Positions 1 to 7,819 of a stretch of DNA of 54,603 nucleotides are shown one piece after another. Below the pieces are notes generated by a model that was not told the origin of the DNA, did not search any database, and saw nothing but the letters and a program-made list of their open reading frames with translations. The position numbers were made by a program, and so were the translations under genes. Positions within the stretch are counted from its first letter, which is position 1, and every line of letters starts with the position of its first letter. This stretch comes from an uncultured Bacteroidales bacterium (GTDB lineage Bacteria > Bacteroidota > Bacteroidia > Bacteroidales > P3): the NCBI GenBank assembly GCA_900319865.1, contig ONQD01000025.1:1-54603 (forward strand). The letters are read 5' to 3'.

Positions 1-300
1 AATTCACCGAAACGCCCCAACGGGGCAACGAGATAATAGCCCAAGGCATCGCCTTGGGTAAATGAGATGCAGACCAATCGCCCTGAAAGGGCAAAAGCAG
101 AAACAGGGATTGTGCTTTTGCCCTTTCAGGGCGATATCTAATGTTCCCATGACCTACGGCGTTGCCGTAGGCTATCTGCTTTTGGCCTTTCAGGCCATCT
201 ATAGGATACTTGTGGATAATCATTTTCTAATGACCGATTTGGGTTTATTCCCCCTATGTCGCCGAGCGACGGTTTCCCCGACCATGTTGCGGAAGTACAA
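1..300. repeat. Cluster of GC-rich intergenic hairpins
   Basis: This gene-free stretch holds five separate inverted repeats with short loops: 14-26 (GCCCC/GGGGC), 40-58 (CCCAAGGC, loop ATC, GCCTTGGG), 77-135 (perfect 23-bp arms 77-99 and 113-135, each also containing a small AGGGC-type palindrome), 153-171 (CCTACGGC, loop GTT, GCCGTAGG) and 184-196 (GGCCT/AGGCC). The open frame at 62-307 simply reads through these palindromes and has no protein-like features, so I do not call it a gene. Clusters like this are typical of intergenic DNA in Bacteroidetes genomes; their role is unknown to me. The 17-base motif at 227-243 recurs exactly at 21941-21957. The rest of 1-535 holds only the lemA promoter. 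Confidence 0.75.
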
Positions 301-481
301 GATATGAAGGTTCTGATGGTTGACTAATGCCATCGCAGCCCAATGATACCGCCACCAAAAGCTAATTTACATCATATTGGATGGCGTTTTTCTGATTTGG
401 TAATTGTTTGTTGTATAGGTATTTCCATACGTTCAGTATTCTTTTCTCCCGAAAAAAACGCCCGTTGTCCAAAAATTTCTT

Positions 482-490
482 TATCTTTGC
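482..490 (+). promoter_or_regulatory. Bacteroidetes -7 promoter element for lemA
   Basis: TATCTTTGC matches the TAnnTTTGC -7 consensus of the Bacteroidetes primary sigma factor exactly and lies 45 bases before the lemA start. The nearest TTG (465-467) is closer than the usual 19-21 bases, so the -33 element is weak or absent. Confidence 0.65.
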
Positions 491-535
491 ATTTTTGAAT
501 AATAGATTATTAATTGTAAATAAATCTTTAATGCT

Positions 536-1135
536 ATGAAAAAGAAGTCAATCACGATTTTAGTTGTGGTAGGAGTTGTAGCCGTTGCCCTTCTCTGGGG
601 TATCGGTATCAATAACAAACTGGTCAACACCGAGGAGAACGTAACTTTGGCGTGGGGCCAGGTGGAAAATGCCTACAAACGCCGTGCCGACCTTATCCCC
701 CAGCTGGTTTCGACTGTCCAGGGCGCTGCCAACTATGAAAAAGGTACCCTCACCGAGGTTATTGAAGCACGTGCCAAAGCCGGTTCCGTGCAGGTGGATG
801 CCAACAATCTTACCGAAGCCAATGTGGCCCAATTCCAGAAGGCTCAGGACGCTCTGTCCGGCGCTTTGGCCCGTGGCATCAACGTGGTGGTGGAACGCTA
901 TCCCGAACTTACCGCCACTCAGGGGTTCCGCGATTTGCAGGTACAGCTCGAAGGCACTGAAAACCGCATTGCCACCGAGCGTGGCCGTTTCAACGATGCG
1001 GTGAATGCATACAACAAGATGCTGCGCCGTTTCCCCAACAATATCGTGGCCGGCATTTGCGGCTTTGAGAAGAAAGGCTATTTTACCGCCCCCGAAGGCA
1101 GTGACGAGCCTGTCAATGTGAATTTTGACTTCTAA
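536..1135 (+). CDS. LemA family membrane protein
   Basis: This 199-residue protein has one N-terminal membrane segment (about residues 6-23) followed by a long helical region containing the LemA-typical stretch around YKRRADLIPQLVSTVQG (from about residue 47), which fits a membrane-anchored four-helix LemA fold. Length is normal for the family. LemA proteins have no firmly established biochemical role. The gene shares one base with the next gene (TAATG), so the two are almost certainly co-transcribed and translationally coupled; LemA/TPM-domain pairs are a recurrent arrangement in bacteria. Transcription probably starts from the -7 box at 482-490. Confidence 0.93.
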   Translation: MKKKSITILVVVGVVAVALLWGIGINNKLVNTEENVTLAWGQVENAYKRRADLIPQLVSTVQGAANYEKGTLTEVIEARAKAGSVQVDANNLTEANVAQFQKAQDALSGALARGINVVVERYPELTATQGFRDLQVQLEGTENRIATERGRFNDAVNAYNKMLRRFPNNIVAGICGFEKKGYFTAPEGSDEPVNVNFDF

Positions 1136-1938
1136 TGAAGCGTTTCTTTATAATCATCCTTCTGTTGTCGGCTGCCTTGCTGCCGGCTCAGGAGTTATGG
1201 TGCCCCGAACCTACCAATAGGTTGGTGAACGACTACTCGTCGATGCTGTCACCCGACCAGCGCGAGCAGTTGGAGCAACGTCTTGTGGCTTTCGACGACT
1301 CCACGTCGAACCAGATTCTGGTCATCATCACACCCACTCTGCACGGGTGCGAGATAATGGAGCTCGGCACCCGCATCGGAACCACTTGGGGTGTGGGACA
1401 GAAGGACTTGAAGAACGGCTTGGTGATTCTCATCAAGTCCAAAACCGAGGAGGAACCTTATGGCGATGTAGCCCTGATTCCGGGCTATGGACTTGAGGGG
1501 GCACTGCCCGATGCCTTCTGCAAACATATCATCGACGACGAGATGATAGGTCCCTTGGGCGACGGCGACTATTACACAGCCCTCTGCCAGGCACTGGACG
1601 TAATCGAGCCTGTGTGCCGTGGAGAATACAGCTATTCCGACTATAAGAAAGAAGGACGCCAGGGCCTTTGGTTTCTGCTGGCCTTCATCTGTCTCATCGT
1701 CATTCTCTGCATTTTGGGCGACCGTTATTCCCGCAAGCACCCACACAATAACGATGGTGACGGTTTCTCGGGCGGCTCAGGCGGAACCGGAAGCAGCCGT
1801 GGCGGCATTTGGGGAGGATTCTTCCCCGGTGGTGGCGCCTCATGGGGCGGCGGCTCTTGGGGTGGGAGCTCCGGAGGCGGTTTCGGCGGTTTCGGTGGCG
1901 GCAGCTTTGGCGGCGGCGGAGCCCACGGACGCTTCTAA
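1135..1938 (+). CDS. TPM-domain (YgcG-like) secreted/membrane protein with Gly-rich tail
   Basis: The 267-residue product has a signal peptide (about 1-18), a TPM domain (about 29-155; begins with the NRLVNDYSSMLS segment and includes NQILVIITPTL), a transmembrane segment at about 178-195, and a C-terminal tail from about 208 made almost only of Gly, Ser, Trp and Phe, ending GGGGAHGRF. This is the classic architecture of the YgcG/TPM family; plant TPM proteins act in photosystem II repair, but the bacterial role is unsettled. The start codon overlaps the lemA stop by one base. A hairpin terminator follows at 1976-2004. Confidence 0.92.
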   Translation: MKRFFIIILLLSAALLPAQELWCPEPTNRLVNDYSSMLSPDQREQLEQRLVAFDDSTSNQILVIITPTLHGCEIMELGTRIGTTWGVGQKDLKNGLVILIKSKTEEEPYGDVALIPGYGLEGALPDAFCKHIIDDEMIGPLGDGDYYTALCQALDVIEPVCRGEYSYSDYKKEGRQGLWFLLAFICLIVILCILGDRYSRKHPHNNDGDGFSGGSGGTGSSRGGIWGGFFPGGGASWGGGSWGGSSGGGFGGFGGGSFGGGGAHGRF

Positions 1939-1975
1939 CCTTTCGACTAATTGTTTCATATTACTTTATTTAGTT

Positions 1976-2008
1976 CAGGGTTCATCCATTTGGGATGGAC
2001 CCTGTTTG
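1976..2008 (+). terminator. Terminator after lemA operon
   Basis: A 12-bp stem with one G-T pair (CAGGGTTCATCC / GGATGGACCCTG, 1976-1987 and 1993-2004) is followed by a short T-rich run. Confidence 0.6.
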
Positions 2009-2070
2009 TATTCATCTGTGTCCGACAAAAGGAATCAAATCATCAGTAAGTAATATAACATCAACATTAT

Positions 2071-2300
2071 ATGCCATGTATTGATTTCCGAAGGCTTTGG
2101 TGTGCCAAAGGCACACAATCCTATTTACCCCACCCTGCACACCTACGGTGTGCAGGGTGGGGTAAATATGCCCATCCCATGCGTGTCGGAGATACGCTAC
2201 AGCATAAATATCAACAAAGTAGCGTGCCTACGGCACGCAGTATTGAGCTATCTGTCCCCACCCCACACGAAGCGAAGTGTCGTGTGGGGTTAATGAGATT
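2071..2300. repeat. Second cluster of GC-rich hairpins
   Basis: Four inverted repeats occur in about 190 bases: 2101-2115 (TGTGCC/GGCACA), 2125-2165 (perfect 18-bp arms, loop CTACG), 2222-2238 (GCGTGCC, loop TAC, GGCACGC) and 2260-2290 (11-bp arms ACCCCACACGA/TCGTGTGGGGT). The arms differ between hairpins but the loops or loop edges share CTACG/TAC, as in the 153-171 hairpin at the window start. Open frames at 2071-2418 and 2081-2293 run through the palindromes and look non-coding. I see nothing else in 2300-2649. Confidence 0.75.
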
Positions 2301-2649
2301 ACGTGCTTTCATCACTGTTTATTGGACGCTAATAATTAATAGAAGAACATACTGCTTGTCATTTATGATGATACGGCTTATACTGCGATCAAGTATTGTG
2401 CATCGTTACAACCAATAATGCATCTCATAATAACTTGAACTTCATATAATAGGACAGCTGTTGCTCCGCCCTCTCCATTCCATCTTTGTCCATTCCCGTG
2501 AAGTATCTTATTTCGCTCCGTCGTCCATTAGTCATAACCATCTAATAAGCTCTTCTTGAGTTATTGTTAAGCTATTGGGTGAAGAGAAGTTTTGTAGGTG
2601 TTGGCGATGGGGTGGACGGATGGCGAAGGGCGGGGGGAGGGGAAAAAGA

Positions 2650-2679
2650 AAGGTATCCACGGCGGGGCGTGGATACCTT
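2650..2679 (-). terminator. Terminator of the DUF4301 gene
   Basis: A perfect 12-bp stem (AAGGTATCCACG / CGTGGATACCTT) lies 39 bases past the stop of the minus-strand gene. Read on the minus strand it is followed by a T-rich run, so it is a good intrinsic terminator. Confidence 0.8.
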
Positions 2680-2717
2680 GAATGGGTGTATACTGCTGAC
2701 GGTTAGTCCGGCAGCGG

Positions 2718-4280
2718 TCAGCCTTCGAGATGCTCTTTGCGGAGTAGGTCGTTGACGGTTTTTACGGGGTTGAAGGTGGCCAAGGGCACTTCGACGAAGA
2801 GGGTGATCCAGTTGGCCATAGCACCGTTCCAAAGACCGGGGAGTTCCTGCGACTTGAGGATGGTGGCACCTTTGCTCTTCTTGCTGATGAAACCCGTGGC
2901 GGGGTCGACATATTTGCGGAGGTCGAAATAGCGGCCTTTGTAGTTCTTGGTGGCGCAGACGAGGTCGACGGGGTTGAAGTGGGTTGCACCGGCGAGGATG
3001 GCGGCCTGCTCGGGGTCCTTTTGGTTGATTTGGGCGGTTTCGACAATCTGTAGGCTCTTCACACCTTTGGTGTTGAGGGTGTAGAAGGGGCCGCCACCGG
3101 GTTCGCCTTGGTTCTTGACCATGCCGCACACGCGCATGGGGCGGTCGAGCAGTTGATGGAGCTGTTGCGCCTGCTGTTTTGGGGTCATCTTGGCATAGTC
3201 CTGAGGCAACTCGAGGTGGAGTTTTTTCTGTACGAAACGTGCTATCTCCTTGAGCTGGGCGGGGGTGGCGCCGGAGTCGAGCAGGTTGAGGTAGCGGAAG
3301 GCTTCGGTTTGGAGTTCGAGCAGGAGGCCGGCGAGCACTTTTTTGTAGACGATGGTGGTGTGTTTCATCCAGTCGGGCACCACGTTGTCGATATTTTTGA
3401 CAAAGATTATGTCGGCACGCTGCTCGTTGAGGTTCTCGATGAGGGCTCCGTGTCCGCCGGGGCGGAAGATGAGTTTGCCGTTGTCGTCGCGGACGGGGTT
3501 GTTTTGCTCGTCTACAGCGATGATGTCGGTGTAGTGTTTCTGTTCGGAGAAGGATATGTGTAGCTTCACATGGAAGGCTTCTTCGTAGTAGCGGCGCACT
3601 TCGGCTATTTTTTTGCGGAAGAGGGGGCGGTGTTCGGGCGAGACGGTGAAGTGGATGTTGACCGAGCCGTCGCTCATGCGGGCGTATTCAGCGCCTTCGA
3701 CGATGTGCTCTTCGAGGGGAGTGCGCTGGAGGTGTCCGTAGCGGTGGAATTTGAGCAGTCCTTTGGGTAGGCTACCGTAGCCCATGTATTGTTCTTTGAG
3801 GAGGAAGTTGATGACGGTGGAGAAGTCGCCACGGTCCATATAGTCGCCGAAGTCGGCCTGGTGTTTTTCCATGCAGGCAACGAGGTCGTCGAAGAAAGCG
3901 AAGGTGCGTATTTTTTCGAGGAATTCCTTGACGGCGGGGTGTTCTTTCTCTATTTTGTAGTCGATGCCGAAGTAGGTGGATGTGAAGGAGTAGAGGTCCT
4001 TGAACATGCGTGTGGCGGCGCCGGAGGCGGGGACGAATTTGAGTAATTTGCGTCCTTTGGAGTGTTCCTTATAGTAGGAGACGTAGTGGTTGATGGACTT
4101 GTCGTCGAGGAGGTGTATGCCTCCGTTTTCGACGGTGGCGGCGCTGACCAGCACGGTTTTGGGGAATCCCTTGCGGAAGTTCTCTATCTGTTGCTCTACG
4201 GCAGAGACTGTAAGTCCCAGCTCGGCAATCTGCTTGAGGTCGCCGGGGGTGAATAAAGGATGTTTGACAGTGTTAGGCAT
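2718..4280 (-). CDS. DUF4301 family protein (nucleotidyltransferase-like)
   Basis: The 520-residue protein matches what I know of the Bacteroidetes DUF4301 family. No function is established. Two glycine-rich motifs stand out: VPASGAATRMFKDL at about residues 83-96, which resembles the nucleotide-binding loop at the start of sugar-nucleotidyltransferase folds, and FRPGGHGALIENL at about 270-285, which resembles the GGHG loop of UDP-sugar pyrophosphorylases. From these I infer an NTP-transferase-like fold acting on an unknown sugar phosphate or similar substrate. There is no signal peptide, so it is probably cytoplasmic. It lies six bases downstream of the small lipoprotein gene and is likely co-transcribed with it from the minus-strand promoter at 4785-4793. 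Confidence 0.85.
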   Translation of the reverse strand: MPNTVKHPLFTPGDLKQIAELGLTVSAVEQQIENFRKGFPKTVLVSAATVENGGIHLLDDKSINHYVSYYKEHSKGRKLLKFVPASGAATRMFKDLYSFTSTYFGIDYKIEKEHPAVKEFLEKIRTFAFFDDLVACMEKHQADFGDYMDRGDFSTVINFLLKEQYMGYGSLPKGLLKFHRYGHLQRTPLEEHIVEGAEYARMSDGSVNIHFTVSPEHRPLFRKKIAEVRRYYEEAFHVKLHISFSEQKHYTDIIAVDEQNNPVRDDNGKLIFRPGGHGALIENLNEQRADIIFVKNIDNVVPDWMKHTTIVYKKVLAGLLLELQTEAFRYLNLLDSGATPAQLKEIARFVQKKLHLELPQDYAKMTPKQQAQQLHQLLDRPMRVCGMVKNQGEPGGGPFYTLNTKGVKSLQIVETAQINQKDPEQAAILAGATHFNPVDLVCATKNYKGRYFDLRKYVDPATGFISKKSKGATILKSQELPGLWNGAMANWITLFVEVPLATFNPVKTVNDLLRKEHLEG

Positions 4281-4286
4281 GGTATG

Positions 4287-4730
4287 TTAGATTTCTTGGA
4301 AGTCGGCGCGGCCGAGGGTCTTGGGACCGGTTACTTTTACGGTGACGGGAACGGCTTCACCTTCCTTGAGGCGGACGGTTTTTTCGCCTTCACGATAGTA
4401 GTATTTGTTGTTGAGGGTGTCGGGCTCGTCGATGCGGGCGGTGACGGTGAAGATGGCGGGGGCGGCGAATTTAGTTTGGTATATGCCATTGGCGTTGCAC
4501 TGGCCGGTGTCGGAGATGGTGCCTACTACGTTGTTCTGGGGGTTGGCATCGTTCTTTTTTACATACTGGATTTTGACCCAGGCACCCGGAGAGGGTTCGT
4601 TATTGTTTTTGGCATCGAGCACTGTTACGTCAACATAGCACCAGGTGTCCTTGTCGCATGAGGTAAAAACGGTGCAGGATAAAAGGCTGATTAACAGAAA
4701 TCCGAAAACGGAGAGACTTTTTTTCTTCAT
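4287..4730 (-). CDS. Small lipoprotein with Ig-like/CNA-B-like domain
   Basis: The 147-residue product has a lipoprotein signal with two candidate lipobox cysteines (Cys19 after LLS; Cys25 after FTS, the better match). The mature part has a beta-rich pattern (CYVDVTVLDAKNNNEPSPGA, later FTVTARIDEP) like carboxypeptidase-regulatory or CNA-B type domains found on Bacteroidetes surface proteins. It is likely anchored to an outer or inner membrane surface; function is unknown. It is the first gene of a two-gene minus-strand unit with the DUF4301 gene. Confidence 0.75.
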   Translation of the reverse strand: MKKKSLSVFGFLLISLLSCTVFTSCDKDTWCYVDVTVLDAKNNNEPSPGAWVKIQYVKKNDANPQNNVVGTISDTGQCNANGIYQTKFAAPAIFTVTARIDEPDTLNNKYYYREGEKTVRLKEGEAVPVTVKVTGPKTLGRADFQEI

Positions 4731-4746
4731 AATTTTTTCTCTATTT

Positions 4747-4780
4747 TTGTGCGTATATGAATTTTTTTGACTACTTTTGC
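4747..4780 (+). promoter_or_regulatory. Plus-strand promoter for cyclophilin/pheS
   Basis: TACTTTTGC (4772-4780) is an exact -7 match with TTG at 4747-4749, 22 bases upstream. The predicted start (about 4787) falls inside the minus-strand -7 element at 4785-4793, so the two promoters overlap face to face. Confidence 0.65.
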
Positions 4781-4784
4781 ATCT

Positions 4785-4818
4785 GCAAAGATAGAAAAAA
4801 AACGCGAAATGATGACAA
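4785..4818 (-). promoter_or_regulatory. Minus-strand promoter for lipoprotein/DUF4301 genes
   Basis: On the minus strand TATCTTTGC (4785-4793) is an exact -7 element and TTTTTGTC (TTG at 4816-4818) a good -33 element, 22 bases apart. The predicted start of transcription, about 4778, falls inside the plus-strand -7 element. Confidence 0.65.
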
Positions 4819-5501
4819 AAAAAATCACTTTTTTTATAGTTTGTTTATTTCTATGCTTTTTCGGATTTGCACAAAAGACTGATAATCATGATGCGAATGG
4901 CGAAAGAGTGTATTACGTAAAAATTGAGACTTCGCATGGCGACATGGTGGTGAAGTTGTATAATGAGACCCCGAAACACAGGGACAATTTCGTAAAATTG
5001 GTGCAGGAGGGTGTGTATAACGACTTGTTGTTCCACCGTGTCATCAAGGAGTTCATGATACAGGGCGGCGACCCCAATTCGCGTCATGCCAAACCCGGAC
5101 AGATGCTGGGTGAAGGCGGTTTGGGATATACGATTCCGGCGGAGTTTGTGCCGTCGCTGTTCCATAAGAAGGGGGCGTTGGCCGCTGCCCGTCAGGGCGA
5201 CCAAGTGAACCCGATGAAAGAGTCGTCGGCTTGCCAGTTCTATATTGTGCAAGGCAACAAGTGGAACGCGGACCGGCTGAAGATGGTGGAACAGCGTATG
5301 GGCAAGAGCTTTACGAAGGAACAGGCAGAGGTGTATGCCACTTTGGGCGGCACCCCGTTCCTGGACGGCGACTATACGGTGTTCGGCGAGGTGGTGGAAG
5401 GCCTGGAAGTGGTCGACAAGATTGCTGCCGTGCCTTGCGGACCTAACGACCGCCCGGTTGAAGATGTGAAAATTTTGAAGATGTCTATTATAGAGAAATG
5501 A
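4809..5501 (+). CDS. Cyclophilin-type peptidyl-prolyl cis-trans isomerase, exported
   Basis: About 230 residues. The upstream in-frame TTG at 4767 lies in the promoter itself, so I choose the double ATG at 4809/4812, which begins a clear signal peptide ending around FFGFAQ. The mature protein has the cyclophilin core: FHRVIKEFMIQGGDP with the catalytic Arg, then CQFYIVQG and FGEVVEGLEVVDKIA. Between the last two there is an insertion relative to minimal bacterial cyclophilins. It should catalyse proline isomerisation of exported proteins in the periplasm. Its stop overlaps the pheS start by four bases (ATGA), implying translational coupling. Confidence 0.93.
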   Translation: MMTKKITFFIVCLFLCFFGFAQKTDNHDANGERVYYVKIETSHGDMVVKLYNETPKHRDNFVKLVQEGVYNDLLFHRVIKEFMIQGGDPNSRHAKPGQMLGEGGLGYTIPAEFVPSLFHKKGALAAARQGDQVNPMKESSACQFYIVQGNKWNADRLKMVEQRMGKSFTKEQAEVYATLGGTPFLDGDYTVFGEVVEGLEVVDKIAAVPCGPNDRPVEDVKILKMSIIEK

Positions 5502-6556
5502 ATTCGCTGAAAGAAAAAATTCAGGCCTATATTGATGATATTCAGGCCACCAGTATTGAGAACTTCCAGGACAAGGCAGCGAACATCGAGATGTTCCGCG
5601 TAAAGTATCTGGGCAAGAAAGGTATTATAAGTGAGCTGTTTGAGCAGTTCAAGGCTGTCCCGAACGAAGAGAAGAAGGATTTGGGCAAGGCACTCAATTT
5701 GCTGAAGGCTGCCGCCACCGAGAAGATTGAGGAGTTTAAGGCTTTTGTCGAGGAACATCAGGTTCAGGACAGGACCGATGATTTGACTATGCCGACCGAT
5801 TTCTCGGAGTTGGGCAGCCGCCATGTGTTGTCGGTGGTGATGAACGAGATTATTGATATTTTTTCACGCATCGGGTTCACTGTGGCGGACGGTCCTGAGA
5901 TTGAGGACGACTACCATGTGTTCACGGCATTGAATTTTGCCCTCGACCATCCCGCACGCGATATGCAGGACACTTTCTTTGTGGAGAAAGATCCCGAGGT
6001 AAACAAGCCGACCGATGTGTTGCTTCGCACGCACACCTCCGGTGTACAGGTGAGGGTGATGGAACGCCAGGCACCGCCCATCAGGGTGATAATGCCGGGC
6101 AGAGTGTTCCGCAACGAGGCTATCAGCGCCCGTGCCCATTGCATTTTCCACCAGGTGGAGGGTTTGTATGTCGACAAGAAGGTATCGTTCGCCGACTTGA
6201 AGCAGACTTTGTTGTATTTTGCCAAGGAGATGTTTGGTGAGCAGACCCAAGTGCGTCTCCGCCCGTCGTATTTCCCCTTCACCGAACCTTCGGCCGAAAT
6301 GGATATCTCCTGCAACATTTGCGGTGGCAAGGGTTGCAATATCTGCAAGGGTACCGGCTGGCTGGAGATTCTGGGTTGCGGAATGGTCGACCCCAATGTG
6401 TTGAAAGCATGTGGTATAGACCCGAATGAATACACCGGTTTCGCCTTCGGTATGGGAGTGGAGCGTATGGCTATGTTGAAATACCAGATTCGTGACCTCC
6501 GCCTCTATTTCGAGAACGATTTGCGTTTCTTGAAACAGTTTGAGGCTATTGTTTAG
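5498..6556 (+). CDS. pheS: Phenylalanine-tRNA ligase alpha subunit
   Basis: The 352-residue protein has the N-terminal coiled coil, then the class II aminoacyl-tRNA synthetase core with motif 2-like segment GRVFRNEAISARAHCIFHQVEG, the Cys-rich CNICGGKGCNICKGTGW segment seen in many bacterial PheS proteins, and the C-terminal motif 3 GFAFGMGVERMAML. It charges tRNA-Phe as an alpha2-beta2 enzyme with PheT, which is not in this window. Length is normal. It overlaps the cyclophilin gene by four bases. Confidence 0.97.
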   Translation: MNSLKEKIQAYIDDIQATSIENFQDKAANIEMFRVKYLGKKGIISELFEQFKAVPNEEKKDLGKALNLLKAAATEKIEEFKAFVEEHQVQDRTDDLTMPTDFSELGSRHVLSVVMNEIIDIFSRIGFTVADGPEIEDDYHVFTALNFALDHPARDMQDTFFVEKDPEVNKPTDVLLRTHTSGVQVRVMERQAPPIRVIMPGRVFRNEAISARAHCIFHQVEGLYVDKKVSFADLKQTLLYFAKEMFGEQTQVRLRPSYFPFTEPSAEMDISCNICGGKGCNICKGTGWLEILGCGMVDPNVLKACGIDPNEYTGFAFGMGVERMAMLKYQIRDLRLYFENDLRFLKQFEAIV

Positions 6557-6622
6557 TGTAGGCAAGACTCCGGTTCCGGGTGTGTGCCCGAGGTGTTGGT
6601 TTGGCTGTAATCTATTGATTCT

Positions 6623-6991
6623 ATGAGTTTGATAAGATTGAATGGAATGCAGTTTTATGCATTTCATGGTTGCTTTGCCGAGGAGCAGTCGATTGGGACT
6701 TATTTCCGGGTCGATGTGGTGTATGATGTTGACACTACTAAGGCGCAAAAGTCTGATTGCATTACCGATACGGTGAGCTATCTGGATGTGTACAGGACTG
6801 TGAAAAGGGAAATGATGGTGGCATCACACCTGTTGGAACATGTGGGAGACAGGATAGGGGAGGCTATATTGCAGGAATTTGCTGCAATAGAGCATGTTGA
6901 GGTGAAGGTGTCGAAGTTGAATCCTCCGCTGGGTGGCCCGTTGGAGTCGGTGACGGTGGAGATTATAAAAGACCGTGTTCCGAGAAACTGA
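6623..6991 (+). CDS. folB: Dihydroneopterin aldolase
   Basis: The 122-residue protein fits FolB in length and pattern: the N-terminal FYAFHGCFAEEQ segment with the conserved Glu, and near the C-terminus VEVKVSKLNPPLGG with the conserved Lys. It makes 6-hydroxymethyl-dihydropterin in folate synthesis, as a cytoplasmic oligomer. Its last 29 bases overlap the 3' end of the convergent radC gene. Confidence 0.93.
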   Translation: MSLIRLNGMQFYAFHGCFAEEQSIGTYFRVDVVYDVDTTKAQKSDCITDTVSYLDVYRTVKREMMVASHLLEHVGDRIGEAILQEFAAIEHVEVKVSKLNPPLGGPLESVTVEIIKDRVPRN

Positions 6992-7697
6992 AATAGTCTC
7001 TTTTGCCGTCGGGGAGTATTCCGACAATAATATGGTCGATTAACTTGATGTTGAGAATGTTGCCTGCCTCAGCGATGCGGCGGGTGAGTTCTTTGTCGGG
7101 GGTGCTGGGCTTGAGATTACCCGAGGGGTGGTTGTGTGCCACAGCAAGCGCGGTGGCTTTGTTTTCGAGAGCAGCTTTGAATATGACGCGCAGGTCGACG
7201 GTGGTCTGTGTAAGTCCTCCCATGCTTATGCGCTGGCTATGTGTTACTTTGTTGCGTTGGTTGAGGAAGATGGCCCAGAACTCTTCGTGGTTGAGGTCGA
7301 TAAGGGATTCGGATGCATAGTCGAAGAGATCTTTGCTGTTCGAGATGATGTTTTCTTTGGCCTCGCTCTCTTCACGTAGCATGCGGTTTCCCAGTTCGAG
7401 CGCGGCCAGGATGGTGACCGACTTGGCGAGGCCGAGACCTTTGAATGTTTTCTGTAAGTCGTTGATTTCCATTCGTGCCAAAGTGGTGAGTTTGTTGTTC
7501 GACACTTTGAGTATTTCCTGAGCGAGGGCCATGGCGCTGGTGCCTTTGATGCCGGTGCGGAGGAGTATGGCGAGGAGTTCGCTGTCGGTGAGACTTTTTT
7601 TGCCGAGGGCTTCCATTTTTTCTCTCGGACGGTCAGCTTTTGCCCATTGGGTAATGGGCATGGTTTTGAGAGGGGTAGAGTCGTTGTTGTTATTCAT
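6963..7697 (-). CDS. radC: RadC family JAB/MPN-domain protein
   Basis: About 244 residues from the ATG at 7697; a longer in-frame start at 7724 would place the promoter inside the gene, so I prefer the shorter form. It has the N-terminal helix-hairpin-helix-like region (LTDSELLAILLRTG) and the C-terminal JAMM metalloprotease-like motif VAHNHPSG followed by TPDKELT, with an upstream Glu in NHEEFWAIF. Despite the name, a DNA-repair role is not well supported and the biochemical role is unsettled. The 3' end overlaps folB tail to tail. Confidence 0.93.
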   Translation of the reverse strand: MNNNNDSTPLKTMPITQWAKADRPREKMEALGKKSLTDSELLAILLRTGIKGTSAMALAQEILKVSNNKLTTLARMEINDLQKTFKGLGLAKSVTILAALELGNRMLREESEAKENIISNSKDLFDYASESLIDLNHEEFWAIFLNQRNKVTHSQRISMGGLTQTTVDLRVIFKAALENKATALAVAHNHPSGNLKPSTPDKELTRRIAEAGNILNIKLIDHIIVGILPDGKRDYFSFSEHGLL

Positions 7698-7712
7698 TGG
7701 TATTATTTTTTT

Positions 7713-7721
7713 GCAAAAATA
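7713..7721 (-). promoter_or_regulatory. -7 promoter element for radC
   Basis: On the minus strand TATTTTTGC is an exact -7 match. Transcription would begin about 9 bases before the chosen radC start, giving a very short leader. No clear TTG element is seen upstream. Confidence 0.5.
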
Positions 7722-7742
7722 CACCTTTTTTTCGGAAAAAGC

Positions 7743-7773
7743 TTGTTGTGTCGATAAAATTTCTTATCTTTGC
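7743..7773 (+). promoter_or_regulatory. Promoter for secDF
   Basis: TATCTTTGC (7765-7773) with TTG at 7743-7745, 19 bases apart, is a near-ideal Bacteroidetes promoter. It lies back to back with the radC promoter. Confidence 0.75.
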
Positions 7774-7819
7774 ATGTTCAAAAAGTGTAATAACTAAATA
7801 TAACTTTAATACGTAAGAT

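Noticed and set aside
1-300. CRISPR array
   Set aside because: The palindromes differ in sequence and spacing; there is no repeated unit with regular spacers and no cas genes.
62-307. 81-residue frame at the window start
   Set aside because: It runs through palindromic repeats; the apparent protein only mirrors the hairpin arms.
2071-2418. Overlapping 115- and 70-residue frames
   Set aside because: They cross four hairpins and have no protein-like features.
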